A DNA stretch of 64,000 nt from Scandinavium sp002470465 (GCF_040750395.1 NZ_JBFLVD010000010.1:124001-188000), one strand, 5' to 3'; positions 49,438 through 58,322 are shown, numbered from the stretch's first letter. Program-made: numbers and translations. Notes: generated by a model not told the origin, from the letters alone.

Positions 49438-50967
49438 ATGCGTATTGCGGTACCAAAAGAGACGCTGGCCCTGGAAACCCGCGTTGCAGCCACGCCGAAA
49501 ACGGTGGAACAGCTGCTGAAGCTTGGGTTTACGGTGGCCGTAGAAAGCGGGGCCGGGAAGCTTGCGAGCTTCGAGGATCGTGCTTTTACCGAGGCAGGTG
49601 CGGAAGTCGTTAGCGCAGAAGCCATCTGGCAATCTGACATTATTCTGAAGGTCAATGCCCCAACCGATGCCGAAATTGCACGGCTGAACGCGGGCACCAC
49701 GCTTATCAGCTTTATCTGGCCGGCGCAAAATCCGGAGCTGATGGCAAAACTGGCCGAACGTAATATTAACGTGATGGCTATGGACTCCGTGCCGCGCATT
49801 TCGCGCGCGCAGTCCCTCGACGCCCTGAGCTCGATGGCGAACATCGCCGGTTATCGTGCGATTGTTGAGGCAGCCCACGAGTTTGGGCGTTTCTTCACCG
49901 GGCAAATCACCGCCGCCGGTAAGGTTCCGCCAGCTAAAGTCATGGTGATTGGCGCAGGCGTTGCCGGTCTGGCAGCCATTGGCGCGGCTAACAGCCTTGG
50001 TGCCATCGTGCGCGCCTTTGATACCCGTCCGGAAGTGAAAGAACAGGTTCAGAGTATGGGCGCGGAATTCCTCGAACTCGATTTCGAAGAGGAAGCGGGC
50101 AGCGGCGATGGCTATGCCAAAGTGATGTCCGAAGCGTTTATCAAAGCAGAAATGGCGCTCTTTGCCGCCCAGGCAAAAGAGGTCGATATCATCGTCACCA
50201 CGGCGCTGATTCCGGGCAAGCCAGCACCGAAGTTAATCACTCGAGAAATGGTTGATTCCATGACGCCGGGCAGCGTGGTGGTCGATCTCGCCGCGCAGAA
50301 CGGCGGCAACTGCGAATACACCGTGCCCGGTGAAGTCTTCACCACGGCCAATGGCGTGAAGGTGATTGGCTATACCGATCTGGCTGGTCGTCTGCCAACA
50401 CAGTCATCCCAGCTCTACGGCACCAACCTGGTGAATCTGCTGAAGCTGCTGTGCAAAGAGAAAGACGGCAATATCATCATCGACTTTGACGACGTGGTGA
50501 TTCGCGGCGTAACCGTCGTGCGCGAAGGTGAAGTCACCTGGCCTGCGCCACCGATTCAGGTTTCCGCGCAGCCCAAAGCGGCGGCAAAAGCCGAAGCGGC
50601 CCCTGTTGAAGAGAAAAAACCAGCTTCTCCATGGCGCAAATACGCCCTGATGGCGCTGGCGATTATCCTGTTTGGTTGGCTTGCAGATGTCGCACCTAAA
50701 GAGTTCCTCGGTCACTTCACCGTGTTCGCGCTTTCCTGCGTGGTGGGTTACTACGTAGTGTGGAACGTCTCTCATGCGCTGCATACGCCTCTAATGTCGG
50801 TCACGAACGCGATATCAGGGATCATCGTGGTCGGTGCGCTGTTGCAGATTGGTCACGGCGGCTGGGTAAGCTTCCTGAGCTTTATTGCCGTGCTGATCGC
50901 CAGCATCAATATTTTCGGTGGCTTCACCGTGACTCAGCGCATGCTGAAAATGTTCCGCAAAGGGTAA
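49438..50967 (+). CDS. pntA: NAD(P) transhydrogenase subunit alpha
   Basis: Membrane-bound proton-translocating transhydrogenase, alpha subunit, 509 residues. Residues 1-380 form the NAD(H)-binding dI domain (GAGVAGLAAIGAANSLGAIV, then FDTRPEVKEQVQSMGAEF). After a Pro/Ala/Lys linker, four membrane helices (about 400-500) form part of dII. It works with PntB to make NADPH from NADH using the proton gradient. The ATG at 49438 begins conserved MRIAVPKE. pntB follows after 10 bp. Confidence 0.98.
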   Translation: MRIAVPKETLALETRVAATPKTVEQLLKLGFTVAVESGAGKLASFEDRAFTEAGAEVVSAEAIWQSDIILKVNAPTDAEIARLNAGTTLISFIWPAQNPELMAKLAERNINVMAMDSVPRISRAQSLDALSSMANIAGYRAIVEAAHEFGRFFTGQITAAGKVPPAKVMVIGAGVAGLAAIGAANSLGAIVRAFDTRPEVKEQVQSMGAEFLELDFEEEAGSGDGYAKVMSEAFIKAEMALFAAQAKEVDIIVTTALIPGKPAPKLITREMVDSMTPGSVVVDLAAQNGGNCEYTVPGEVFTTANGVKVIGYTDLAGRLPTQSSQLYGTNLVNLLKLLCKEKDGNIIIDFDDVVIRGVTVVREGEVTWPAPPIQVSAQPKAAAKAEAAPVEEKKPASPWRKYALMALAIILFGWLADVAPKEFLGHFTVFALSCVVGYYVVWNVSHALHTPLMSVTNAISGIIVVGALLQIGHGGWVSFLSFIAVLIASINIFGGFTVTQRMLKMFRKG

Positions 50968-50977
50968 GGGGTAGCAC

Positions 50978-52366
50978 ATGTCTGGAGGATTAGTTACAGC
51001 TGCATACATTGTTGCCGCGATCCTGTTTATTTTCAGCCTGGCCGGGCTTTCGAAACATGAAACGTCTCAGCAGGGCAACTATTTCGGCATCGCCGGGATG
51101 GCGATCGCGCTGATCGCCACTATTTTCGGGCCGGATACCGGCAACGTGGCGTGGATAATTGTTGCGATGATCATTGGCGGCGCAATCGGTATTCGCCTGG
51201 CAAAACGCGTCGAAATGACCGAAATGCCGGAGCTGGTAGCGGTGCTGCACAGCTTCGTGGGTCTGGCAGCGGTGCTGGTGGGCTTTAACAGCTATCTGTA
51301 TCACGAGCCGGGTCTGGAACCGATTCTGGTGAACATTCACCTGACGGAAGTGTTCCTCGGCATCTTCATCGGTGCGGTGACCTTCACTGGTTCTATCGTG
51401 GCCTTTGGTAAACTGCGCGGCAAGATCTCTTCTAAGCCGCTGATGCTGCCAAACCGTCACAAAATGAACCTCGCGGCGCTGGTGGTTTCCTTCCTGCTGT
51501 TGGTGGTGTTTGTGCGCACCGAAAGCGTAGGGCTGCAGGTGCTGGCGCTGCTGATTATGACCGTTATCGCGCTGGCGTTTGGCTGGCATCTGGTGGCGTC
51601 TATTGGCGGGGCGGATATGCCGGTAGTGGTTTCCATGCTGAACTCCTACTCCGGCTGGGCAGCGGCGGCAGCGGGCTTCATGCTGAGCAACGACCTGCTG
51701 ATCGTCACCGGTGCGCTGGTTGGTTCGTCGGGTGCGATCCTGTCCTACATCATGTGTAAGGCGATGAACCGTTCGTTTATCAGCGTCATCGCCGGTGGTT
51801 TCGGTACTGACGGTTCTTCCACCAGTGCAGACGAAGAAGTGGGCGAACACCGTGAAATCAGCGCTGAAGAGACCGCTGAGATGCTGAAAAACTCGCATTC
51901 GGTGATCATCACCCCAGGCTATGGCATGGCAGTGGCTCAGGCGCAGTATCCGGTGGCTGAAATCACCGAGAAGCTGCGCGCACGTGGCATCAACGTGCGT
52001 TTCGGCATTCACCCGGTAGCGGGGCGTTTGCCAGGGCACATGAACGTACTGCTGGCGGAAGCGAAAGTGCCGTATGACATCGTGCTGGAAATGGACGAAA
52101 TCAACGACGACTTCCGCGATACCGACACCGTGCTGGTCATTGGCGCCAACGACACCGTGAACCCGGCGGCGCTAGACGATCCGAAGAGCCCGATTGCCGG
52201 TATGCCGGTGCTGGAGGTATGGAAAGCGCAGAACGTTATCGTGTTCAAGCGCTCCATGAACACCGGCTACGCAGGCGTTCAGAACCCGCTGTTCTTCAAA
52301 GAGAACACCCACATGCTGTTTGGCGATGCTAAAGCCAGCGTGGATGCGATTCTGAAAGCGCTGTAA
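50978..52366 (+). CDS. pntB: NAD(P) transhydrogenase subunit beta
   Basis: Beta subunit, 462 residues: nine or so membrane helices (dII, residues 1-260) followed by the NADP(H)-binding dIII domain. dIII hallmarks: VIITPGYGMAVAQAQYPV, GIHPVAGRLPGHMNVLLAEA, VLVIGANDTVNPAA and KRSMNTGYAGVQNPLF. GGTAG before the ATG and 10-bp spacing to pntA show an operon. Ends at a strong terminator. Confidence 0.98.
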   Translation: MSGGLVTAAYIVAAILFIFSLAGLSKHETSQQGNYFGIAGMAIALIATIFGPDTGNVAWIIVAMIIGGAIGIRLAKRVEMTEMPELVAVLHSFVGLAAVLVGFNSYLYHEPGLEPILVNIHLTEVFLGIFIGAVTFTGSIVAFGKLRGKISSKPLMLPNRHKMNLAALVVSFLLLVVFVRTESVGLQVLALLIMTVIALAFGWHLVASIGGADMPVVVSMLNSYSGWAAAAAGFMLSNDLLIVTGALVGSSGAILSYIMCKAMNRSFISVIAGGFGTDGSSTSADEEVGEHREISAEETAEMLKNSHSVIITPGYGMAVAQAQYPVAEITEKLRARGINVRFGIHPVAGRLPGHMNVLLAEAKVPYDIVLEMDEINDDFRDTDTVLVIGANDTVNPAALDDPKSPIAGMPVLEVWKAQNVIVFKRSMNTGYAGVQNPLFFKENTHMLFGDAKASVDAILKAL

Positions 52367-52390
52367 ATCGGCTTACAGGTTTGTGCGCTT

Positions 52391-52427
52391 AAAGCCGTCT
52401 TCCCGTGAAAGGAAGGCGGCTTTTTTG
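52391..52427 (+). terminator. pntAB terminator
   Basis: Imperfect stem AAAGCCGTCTTCC/GGAAGGCGGCTTT with loop CGTGAAA and a six-T tract. Confidence 0.9.
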
Positions 52428-52473
52428 TTATGATGGCCGTCACATTTGAAAGCAACGGTGAAGGGAGAACGGC

Positions 52474-53112
52474 GTGTTTGCGGATTTTGGCGTACTGAAT
52501 TACTGGACCTACCTGGTGGGCGCAATTTTTATCATCTTAGTGCCTGGGCCGAATACCTTTTTTGTGCTCAAAACCGGGGCAGCGTACGGCATTCGTACAG
52601 GCTACCTCGCTGCGCTGGCGGTATTTATCGGCGATGCGGTGCTGATGTTTCTTTCGTACGCGGGCGTTGCCACGCTCATTAAAACGACGCCAGTGCTGTT
52701 TAACATCGTTCGTTATCTCGGCGCGTTGTATCTGCTTTATCTCGGCATAAAAATGCTGTGGGCGGTCATCAAACAGAAGGGCGGCGAGCACGCGCACCAT
52801 GCCGAACAGCGCAGCACCATCTTTAAGCGCGCCCTGACGCTGAGCCTGACTAACCCAAAAGCCATTCTGTTTTACGTTTCGTTCTTCGTGCAGTTTATCG
52901 ACGTGAACTCAAGTACGCCGGGGCTGGCGTTCCTGATCCTGGGCGTTACGCTGGAGACGGTGAGCTTTATCTATCTCAGCTTCCTGATTGTGTCCGGCAC
53001 GCTGGTGACCCGCTTTGTGGGTAGCCGCAAGAAACTGGTGAAGCTTGGCAACAGCCTGATTGGCCTGGTGTTTGTGGGCTTCGCCGCGCGCCTGGCATCG
53101 TTACAATCTTAA
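52474..53112 (+). CDS. leuE: Leucine efflux protein LeuE
   Basis: LysE/RhtB-family exporter, 212 residues, six predicted helices. N-terminal LNYWTYLVGAIFIILVPGPN and TNPKAILFYVSFFVQFIDVN are family signatures, and the whole protein aligns with E. coli LeuE, which exports leucine and some analogues. Start is GTG at 52474 with AAGGGAG eight bases upstream. In E. coli leuE sits elsewhere (near yea genes); here it lies between pntB and frmA, part of a rearranged block. Confidence 0.92.
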   Translation: MFADFGVLNYWTYLVGAIFIILVPGPNTFFVLKTGAAYGIRTGYLAALAVFIGDAVLMFLSYAGVATLIKTTPVLFNIVRYLGALYLLYLGIKMLWAVIKQKGGEHAHHAEQRSTIFKRALTLSLTNPKAILFYVSFFVQFIDVNSSTPGLAFLILGVTLETVSFIYLSFLIVSGTLVTRFVGSRKKLVKLGNSLIGLVFVGFAARLASLQS

Positions 53113-53166
53113 TAGCTCTGCTACCATCGTATTTAAAATAACTGACAACAAGGGAAGAGACGGAAG

Positions 53167-54285
53167 ATGAAATCACGTGCTGCAGTTGCGTTTGGCCCGG
53201 GCCAGCCGCTGAAAATTGTCGAAATCGACGTCGCGCCGCCGAAGAAGGGCGAAGTACTGGTTAAGATCACCCACACGGGCGTTTGCCACACGGATGCCTT
53301 CACGCTCTCCGGTGACGACCCTGAAGGCGTATTCCCGGCGGTATTAGGCCATGAAGGTGGTGGCGTTGTGGTTGAAGTCGGCGAAGGCGTCACCAGCCTG
53401 AAGCCGGGCGATCACGTTATCCCGTTGTACACAGCGGAATGCCGCGAGTGTAAGTTCTGCAAATCCGGCAAAACGAACCTTTGCCAGGCCGTGCGTGCGA
53501 CTCAGGGCAAAGGCCTGATGCCGGACGGCACTACGCGTTTCTCCTTGAACGGAGAACCGATTTACCACTACATGGGCACCAGCACCTTCAGCGAGTACAC
53601 CGTTGTCGCGGAAATTTCTCTGGCGAAAGTGAACCCGCAGGCGCCACTCGACAAAGTTTGTCTGCTGGGCTGCGGCGTCACCACTGGAATTGGGGCAGTG
53701 CACAATACTGCTAAAGTGAAAGCGGGTGATTCCGTGGCCGTGTTCGGCCTTGGTGGGATTGGCCTGGCGGTAATTCAGGGAGCCGTTCAGGCGAAAGCGG
53801 GCCGCATCATTGCCGTCGACACCAATCCGGAAAAATTTAAGCTGGCGGGTGAAATGGGCGCGACCGATTTCATCAATCCGAACGACTACGACAAACCGGT
53901 GCAGGACGTGATTGTTGAACTGACCGACGGCGGCGTTGATTTCAGCTTCGAGTGCATCGGCAACGTGAACGTCATGCGCGCGGCGCTTGAATGCTGCCAC
54001 AAAGGCTGGGGCGAAAGCGTCATTATCGGCGTGGCGGGTGCAGGCCAGGAGATCAAAACTCGCCCGTTCCAGCTGGTTACCGGGCGCGTGTGGCGCGGTT
54101 CGGCGTTCGGCGGCGTGAAAGGGCGCACTCAGCTGCCGGGGATGGTAGAAGATGCGATGGCTGGCAAAATCAACCTCGACCCGTTCATTACCCACCGTCT
54201 GCCGCTGGATCAGATCAACGAAGCTTTTGATCTGATGCATGAAGGTAAATCTATCCGCACCGTTATCCATTTCGGCGATAACTGA
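53167..54285 (+). CDS. frmA: S-(hydroxymethyl)glutathione dehydrogenase
   Basis: Class III zinc alcohol dehydrogenase, 372 residues, glutathione-dependent formaldehyde detoxification; also reduces S-nitrosoglutathione. Catalytic zinc: GVCHTDAFTLSG and GHEGGGVVVEVGEGV; structural zinc: four Cys in CRECKFCKSGKTNLC; NAD site GLGGIGLAVIQGA. Its usual partners frmR (repressor) and frmB (hydrolase) are not beside it. GGAAG precedes the ATG. It ends in a terminator. Confidence 0.97.
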   Translation: MKSRAAVAFGPGQPLKIVEIDVAPPKKGEVLVKITHTGVCHTDAFTLSGDDPEGVFPAVLGHEGGGVVVEVGEGVTSLKPGDHVIPLYTAECRECKFCKSGKTNLCQAVRATQGKGLMPDGTTRFSLNGEPIYHYMGTSTFSEYTVVAEISLAKVNPQAPLDKVCLLGCGVTTGIGAVHNTAKVKAGDSVAVFGLGGIGLAVIQGAVQAKAGRIIAVDTNPEKFKLAGEMGATDFINPNDYDKPVQDVIVELTDGGVDFSFECIGNVNVMRAALECCHKGWGESVIIGVAGAGQEIKTRPFQLVTGRVWRGSAFGGVKGRTQLPGMVEDAMAGKINLDPFITHRLPLDQINEAFDLMHEGKSIRTVIHFGDN

Positions 54286-54291
54286 TGCGCA

Positions 54292-54326
54292 GGCCAGCGG
54301 CGTTCGTCCGCTGGCTTTCCTTTTTA
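54292..54326 (+). terminator. frmA terminator
   Basis: Stem GCCAGCGG/CCGCTGGC with loop CGTTCGT followed by TTTCCTTTTT. Confidence 0.88.
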
Positions 54327-54362
54327 ATGTTCAAAATGTGACCCACGTAGCGCTTTTACCGG

Positions 54363-54389
54363 TAAGCAATCGGCGCGCCGGGCCGATGA
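54363..54389 (+). promoter_or_regulatory. FliA (sigma-28) promoter of the chemoreceptor
   Basis: TAAG, 15 bases, then GCCGATGA, the flagellar class-III promoter pattern (TAAA-N15-GCCGATAA) with one change in each element. It lies 51 bp before the chemoreceptor ATG. Confidence 0.85.
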
Positions 54390-54440
54390 CAATCTTACGG
54401 ACGTTTTGATACGTCTTTACTATAAGAGAGTCGATAAGCC

Positions 54441-56132
54441 ATGGATAAATCAGCCGTAGGGCAAAAGTCGCAAACCGTCAGTTTTTTACACCATATCCGT
54501 CTCGTGCCGCTGTTCTCCTCCATTCTCGGGGGGATCCTGCTGCTGTTCGCACTGAGCTCGGGTCTTGCGGGCTATTTTTTGCTGCAGGCCGATCGTGACC
54601 AGGGTGACGTTACTCAGGAATTAGAAGTTCGCATGGGCTTATCGAACAGCTCAAACCATCTGCGAACAGCACGTATCAACCTGATCCACGCCGGCGCCGC
54701 CAGCCGCATTGCCGAAATGGATGATATGAAGCGCAATATCGCCGAAGCGGAGCAGCGCATCAAACAGTCTCAGGAAGGCTTCGCGCAGTACGTGAATCGT
54801 GAAGTGAAAACGCCGGCTGATGAAGCGCTGGATGGTGAGATCAATGCGCGCTACAAAGCCTACATCGATGGCATGCAGCCGATGCTGAAATATGCCAAAA
54901 ACGGTATGTTTGAGGCGATCATCAACCATGAAAACGAGCACGCCCGCCAACTGGATGCCGCTTACAACGACGTGTTGCTTAAGGCGATTCAGATCCGCAG
55001 CGAACGGGCTCGTCATCTGTCCGAAACGGCACACAGCCGCACCCAGCTTGGTCTCGCCTTTATGGTTGGGGCCTTTGTGCTGGCGCTGGTTTTAACGTTG
55101 CTTACGTTTGTTGCGTTACGCCGAACCGTTATTAATCCTCTGCGTCGCGCTCTGCACCGTATCGAGCAAATTGCGGATGGCGATCTGACGCTGGCCGATG
55201 AAGCGACGGGCCGCAGCGAAATCGGTAAGCTGAGCCACGACCTGCAAAAAATGCAGCACGCGCTGGCGCAAACCGTTGGCACCGTGCGTCAGGGCACCGA
55301 AGAGATCTATCGCGGTACCAGCGAAATTTCCGCAGGCAACACGGATTTGTCCTCCCGTACTGAAGAGCAGGCCGCGGCGATTGAGCAGACAGCCGCCAGC
55401 ATGGAGCAACTGACCGCCACGGTGAAACAGAACGCCGATAACGCGCATCACGCCTCCAGACTGGCGGAAGATGCCTCCGGGAAAGCTACGCGCGGCGGGC
55501 AGATTGTCTCCGGCGTGGTGTCGACGATGGGCAACATCTCTGCCAGTTCGAAGAAAATATCTGAAATTACCGCTGTGATTAACAGCATTGCTTTCCAGAC
55601 CAACATTCTGGCGCTGAACGCCGCGGTGGAAGCTGCGCGTGCAGGGGAACAGGGACGAGGTTTTGCTGTGGTCGCAAGCGAAGTACGCACGCTCGCCAGC
55701 CGCAGCGCCCAGGCAGCAAAAGAGATTGAAGGGCTTATCAGTGAATCCGTCATGCTGATTGAACGCGGTTCCGGAGAAGTCGTTGCGGCGGGCAGCACCA
55801 TGAGTGACATCGTGGAGGCGGTCAAACGCGTCACCGACATCATGCTGGAAATCGCCGCGGCTTCGGATGAGCAGAGTCGGGGGATTTTGCAGGTGAGTCA
55901 GGCGATTACGGAGATGGACAACGTCACCCAGCAAAATGCCTCGCTGGTGGAAGAGGCCTCTGCGGCGGCTGGTTCACTGGAAGAGCAGGCCGCACGCCTC
56001 ACGGAGGCAGTCGGTGCGTTTCGTTTGCAGCACGCGGGTAGCATAAATCGCCAGCCGCCTGCGCCTTCCGCCAGTCGCTATCAGCCACAGCGCCCGGCAC
56101 TTGCCGAGGGCGATAACTGGGAAACGTTCTGA
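54441..56132 (+). CDS. Methyl-accepting chemotaxis protein
   Basis: Transmembrane chemoreceptor of 563 residues. TM1 about 22-48, periplasmic four-helix (Tar/Tsr-like) domain about 50-195, TM2 about 200-222, HAMP with RRTVINPLRRALHRIEQIA, methylation helices, and the hairpin tip with EAARAGEQGRGFAVVASEVR. It ends in NWETF, the pentapeptide that tethers CheR/CheB. In the first sensor helix the Tar/Tsr Arg64 equivalent is kept (R78), but the Arg69 and Arg73 equivalents are His83 and Ala87, so the ligand is probably not aspartate or serine. It has a FliA promoter. Placed between frmA and uspE, outside any flagellar cluster. Confidence 0.94.
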   Translation: MDKSAVGQKSQTVSFLHHIRLVPLFSSILGGILLLFALSSGLAGYFLLQADRDQGDVTQELEVRMGLSNSSNHLRTARINLIHAGAASRIAEMDDMKRNIAEAEQRIKQSQEGFAQYVNREVKTPADEALDGEINARYKAYIDGMQPMLKYAKNGMFEAIINHENEHARQLDAAYNDVLLKAIQIRSERARHLSETAHSRTQLGLAFMVGAFVLALVLTLLTFVALRRTVINPLRRALHRIEQIADGDLTLADEATGRSEIGKLSHDLQKMQHALAQTVGTVRQGTEEIYRGTSEISAGNTDLSSRTEEQAAAIEQTAASMEQLTATVKQNADNAHHASRLAEDASGKATRGGQIVSGVVSTMGNISASSKKISEITAVINSIAFQTNILALNAAVEAARAGEQGRGFAVVASEVRTLASRSAQAAKEIEGLISESVMLIERGSGEVVAAGSTMSDIVEAVKRVTDIMLEIAAASDEQSRGILQVSQAITEMDNVTQQNASLVEEASAAAGSLEEQAARLTEAVGAFRLQHAGSINRQPPAPSASRYQPQRPALAEGDNWETF

Positions 56133-56209
56133 TGAAAAGGCCGGTGGCACTGTCATCCTTCGAACTCAAAGAAGAGATCAACTACGCCTGGTGTCTGGGT
56201 ATCCACTGA
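56132..56209 (+). CDS. Possible 25-residue peptide coupled to the chemoreceptor
   Basis: ATG overlaps the chemoreceptor stop codon (ATGA), giving a 25-codon frame starting MKRPVALSSFE and ending AWCLGIH, with a TGA stop. It lies between the receptor and its terminator, so it is on the same mRNA and could be translated by re-initiation. It has no signal or membrane segment; one Cys and one Trp near the end. I do not recognise it, and coding status is unproven. Confidence 0.3.
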   Translation: MKRPVALSSFELKEEINYAWCLGIH

Positions 56210-56224
56210 TCCCTCTGTCAGACA

Positions 56225-56268
56225 TAAAAAACCCGGTGAGGAAGCTCACCGGGTTTTTCTTTTTTTAA
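56225..56268. terminator. Bidirectional terminator chemoreceptor/uspE
   Basis: Stem AAAAACCCGGTGAG/CTCACCGGGTTTTT with a GAAG tetraloop and a long T-tract on the plus side and an A-tract (U-tract for the minus strand) on the other. Confidence 0.93.
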
Positions 56269-56286
56269 GAGACTAAGGCTGGATGC

Positions 56287-57237
56287 TTAGTCGTCTTCTT
56301 CGTCGTCAAGCTCGACCGGGGTCTGATACTGATCCGGCTTCAGCGCCAGCAGGTCGCAGCGCAGATGATCGATAACCTGTTCCGCGGTATTCCCAAGGAA
56401 TGCGGCAGAAAGGCCTGTGCGTCCAACCGTGCCCAGTACCACAATCCCCGCCTGCAAATGCTCTGCCAGATCCGGGATGACCTCTTCCGGCAGGCCTTTC
56501 TCGACGTGGGTCATCTCTTCTGAAATGCTGTATTTCTGCCGTAGCGCCTTCATGGCAAGCAGATGCTGGCCGCGAATGGCGTCGTTGTACACGCTCGGGT
56601 CGAAATCCGGCAGCTCAATCGCGATATTGATTGGCGTGACCGGGTAGGCGCCCACAAGATGCACTTCGGTGTGGTTGATTTGCTCGGCAAGCTGCAGCGT
56701 TTCCCGTACCAGTTTGTCATTGAGGGCGTTGTGATACTCCTCTTCGCTGGCGAGATTGACTGCCACAATCGCTTTGCCGCCTTCCGGCCACGGCTGATCT
56801 TTCACCATCCACACCGGGCAGGGGCATTTTCTCAGTAAATGCCAGTCGGTGGGGGTGAAAATCACCGCTTCCAGTTTGTCGTGCTGGTGGGCCATCTTGA
56901 GCAGCAGATCGTGCCCGCCGCTCATCACTTCCTGAATAATGGCTTCGAAGGGGCGGTTATGCCAGACGACTTTGATGTCAATCGGCACGCCGGCATCTAT
57001 GTAAAATTTTGCCTGTTCGCGGATCCACGCGGTCCGCTGGCTGATGACGCCCTGACGCATAGCCGTGCGCTCGTCAGGCGACAGAAGGGTGGTCATCTCA
57101 TACGAAAAATCGTAGATCGGCAAAAAGGCTTTAATGGTTCCACCAATCCGTTGATGAAGGTACACAGCGCGCCGTAATGCGGGTTGATCGTCCTGGTTAG
57201 GATCGATGGCTACCAGCATGCTTTGATACTTTGCCAT
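56287..57237 (-). CDS. uspE: Universal stress protein E
   Basis: Tandem universal stress protein of 316 residues: two Usp domains (about 1-155 and 156-305), the second with VLGTVGRTGLSAAFLGNTAEQVI, the ATP/nucleotide-type G-2x-G-9x-G loop. The first starts SMLVAIDPNQDDQPALRRA. It has an acidic DDEEDD tail. The ATG at 57237 follows AAGGAGACC. UspE is linked to DNA-damage tolerance and cell aggregation in E. coli. It lies downstream of fnr on the same strand with a 138-bp gap, a conserved pairing. Confidence 0.96.
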   Translation of the reverse strand: MAKYQSMLVAIDPNQDDQPALRRAVYLHQRIGGTIKAFLPIYDFSYEMTTLLSPDERTAMRQGVISQRTAWIREQAKFYIDAGVPIDIKVVWHNRPFEAIIQEVMSGGHDLLLKMAHQHDKLEAVIFTPTDWHLLRKCPCPVWMVKDQPWPEGGKAIVAVNLASEEEYHNALNDKLVRETLQLAEQINHTEVHLVGAYPVTPINIAIELPDFDPSVYNDAIRGQHLLAMKALRQKYSISEEMTHVEKGLPEEVIPDLAEHLQAGIVVLGTVGRTGLSAAFLGNTAEQVIDHLRCDLLALKPDQYQTPVELDDEEDD

Positions 57238-57375
57238 ACAGGGTCTCCTTACAACTGTCACCACAGTCTGTAAATAAAAGATAACCCATCCGGAGTGATT
57301 GAAACAGGGGATAACCTTCGCCAGATCAATAAATCACAAAAATTTAGCGATCCGGCGAACGGAAAAAAAGGGGGA

Positions 57376-58128
57376 TCAGGCGACGTTGCGGGCCTGTCCG
57401 GCCAGAACGGCCAGCGCATCGCTGTTCTCGATGGTAATGTACTTACCTTTTACCGCTAGCATGCCGCTTTTCTGGAAACGACCGAGCAGGCGGCTGATGG
57501 TTTCTACCGTCAGGCCGAGGTAGTTACCGATGTCACCGCGGGTCATGGTCAGACGGAACTCACGCGGAGAGAAGCCGCGCTGGGCGAAACGACGGGAGAG
57601 GTTATAGATAAACGCTGCCAGGCGCTCTTCCGCGTTTTTCTTCGACAGCAGCAGGATCATATCCTGGTCGCCTTTGATCTCACCGCTCATCAGACGCATC
57701 ATCTGCTGGCGCAGGTTCGGCATTTTGCCGGAAAGATCGTCCAGGGTTTCGAACGGGATTTCGCAAACCATGGATGTTTCCAGCGCCTGCGCGAAGCTTG
57801 GGTGATGACCGGTGCCGATGGCGTCGAAACCGACCAGATCGCCTGCCAGGTGGAAACCGGTAATCTGCTCATCGCCCTGTTCGGTGATGGTGTAGCTCTT
57901 GATCGTGCCGGAGCGGATGGCATACAGCGATTTCAGCTCATCGCCTGCTTTGAACAGGGTTTGCCCTTTCTGAATCGGCTTTTTACGCTCGATGATATTA
58001 TCAAGCTGATCGAGCTCATGTTCATTGAGGGTGAACGGGATACAGAGCTGGCTGATGCTGCAATCCTGGCAGTGGATAGCACAACCGCCAGACTGGATGC
58101 GTCGAATAATTCGCTTTTCCGGGATCAT
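57376..58128 (-). CDS. fnr: Global anaerobic regulator FNR
   Basis: CRP-family regulator, 250 residues, that binds an oxygen-labile [4Fe-4S] cluster. Cluster Cys: C20, C23 and C29 in CAIHCQDCSISQLC (with C16 also present) and C122 in TSMVCEIPF. cAMP-binding-like domain about 50-140, dimer helix, and HTH DIGNYLGLTVETISRLLGRFQ (E209-S212-R213 equivalents in VETISR). An FNR box about 20 bp upstream of the start indicates autoregulation. uspE is downstream, ogt lies upstream on the same strand. Confidence 0.98.
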   Translation of the reverse strand: MIPEKRIIRRIQSGGCAIHCQDCSISQLCIPFTLNEHELDQLDNIIERKKPIQKGQTLFKAGDELKSLYAIRSGTIKSYTITEQGDEQITGFHLAGDLVGFDAIGTGHHPSFAQALETSMVCEIPFETLDDLSGKMPNLRQQMMRLMSGEIKGDQDMILLLSKKNAEERLAAFIYNLSRRFAQRGFSPREFRLTMTRGDIGNYLGLTVETISRLLGRFQKSGMLAVKGKYITIENSDALAVLAGQARNVA

Positions 58129-58147
58129 AGATTTGCTCAGGCTTTAA

Positions 58148-58161
58148 TTGATATTGGTCAA
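58148..58161. promoter_or_regulatory. FNR box in the fnr promoter
   Basis: TTGAT-ATTG-GTCAA, one mismatch from TTGAT-N4-ATCAA, 20 bp upstream of the fnr start codon. E. coli fnr is autorepressed through a similarly placed site. Confidence 0.85.
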
Positions 58162-58322
58162 TTTTAACATCTTTTTGGGGAGCAAGTAAGCCTTCAAAAT
58201 CCGATTCACGTAATATAAGCAAGGGAAATAACCGAAGGGTTATATCCCCATGAAATCTATGAATTTAAACTGGAGCCTGCTGTCAGTAAAGTTGTCTGAT
58301 ATTTCCAGAAAGGCACTAAATA

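Noticed and set aside
50990..52039. 349-codon minus-strand frame
   Set aside because: Antisense to pntB; His/Arg/Gln-rich composition typical of a shadow frame.
53344..54270. 308-codon minus-strand frame
   Set aside because: Antisense to frmA, no recognisable domain.
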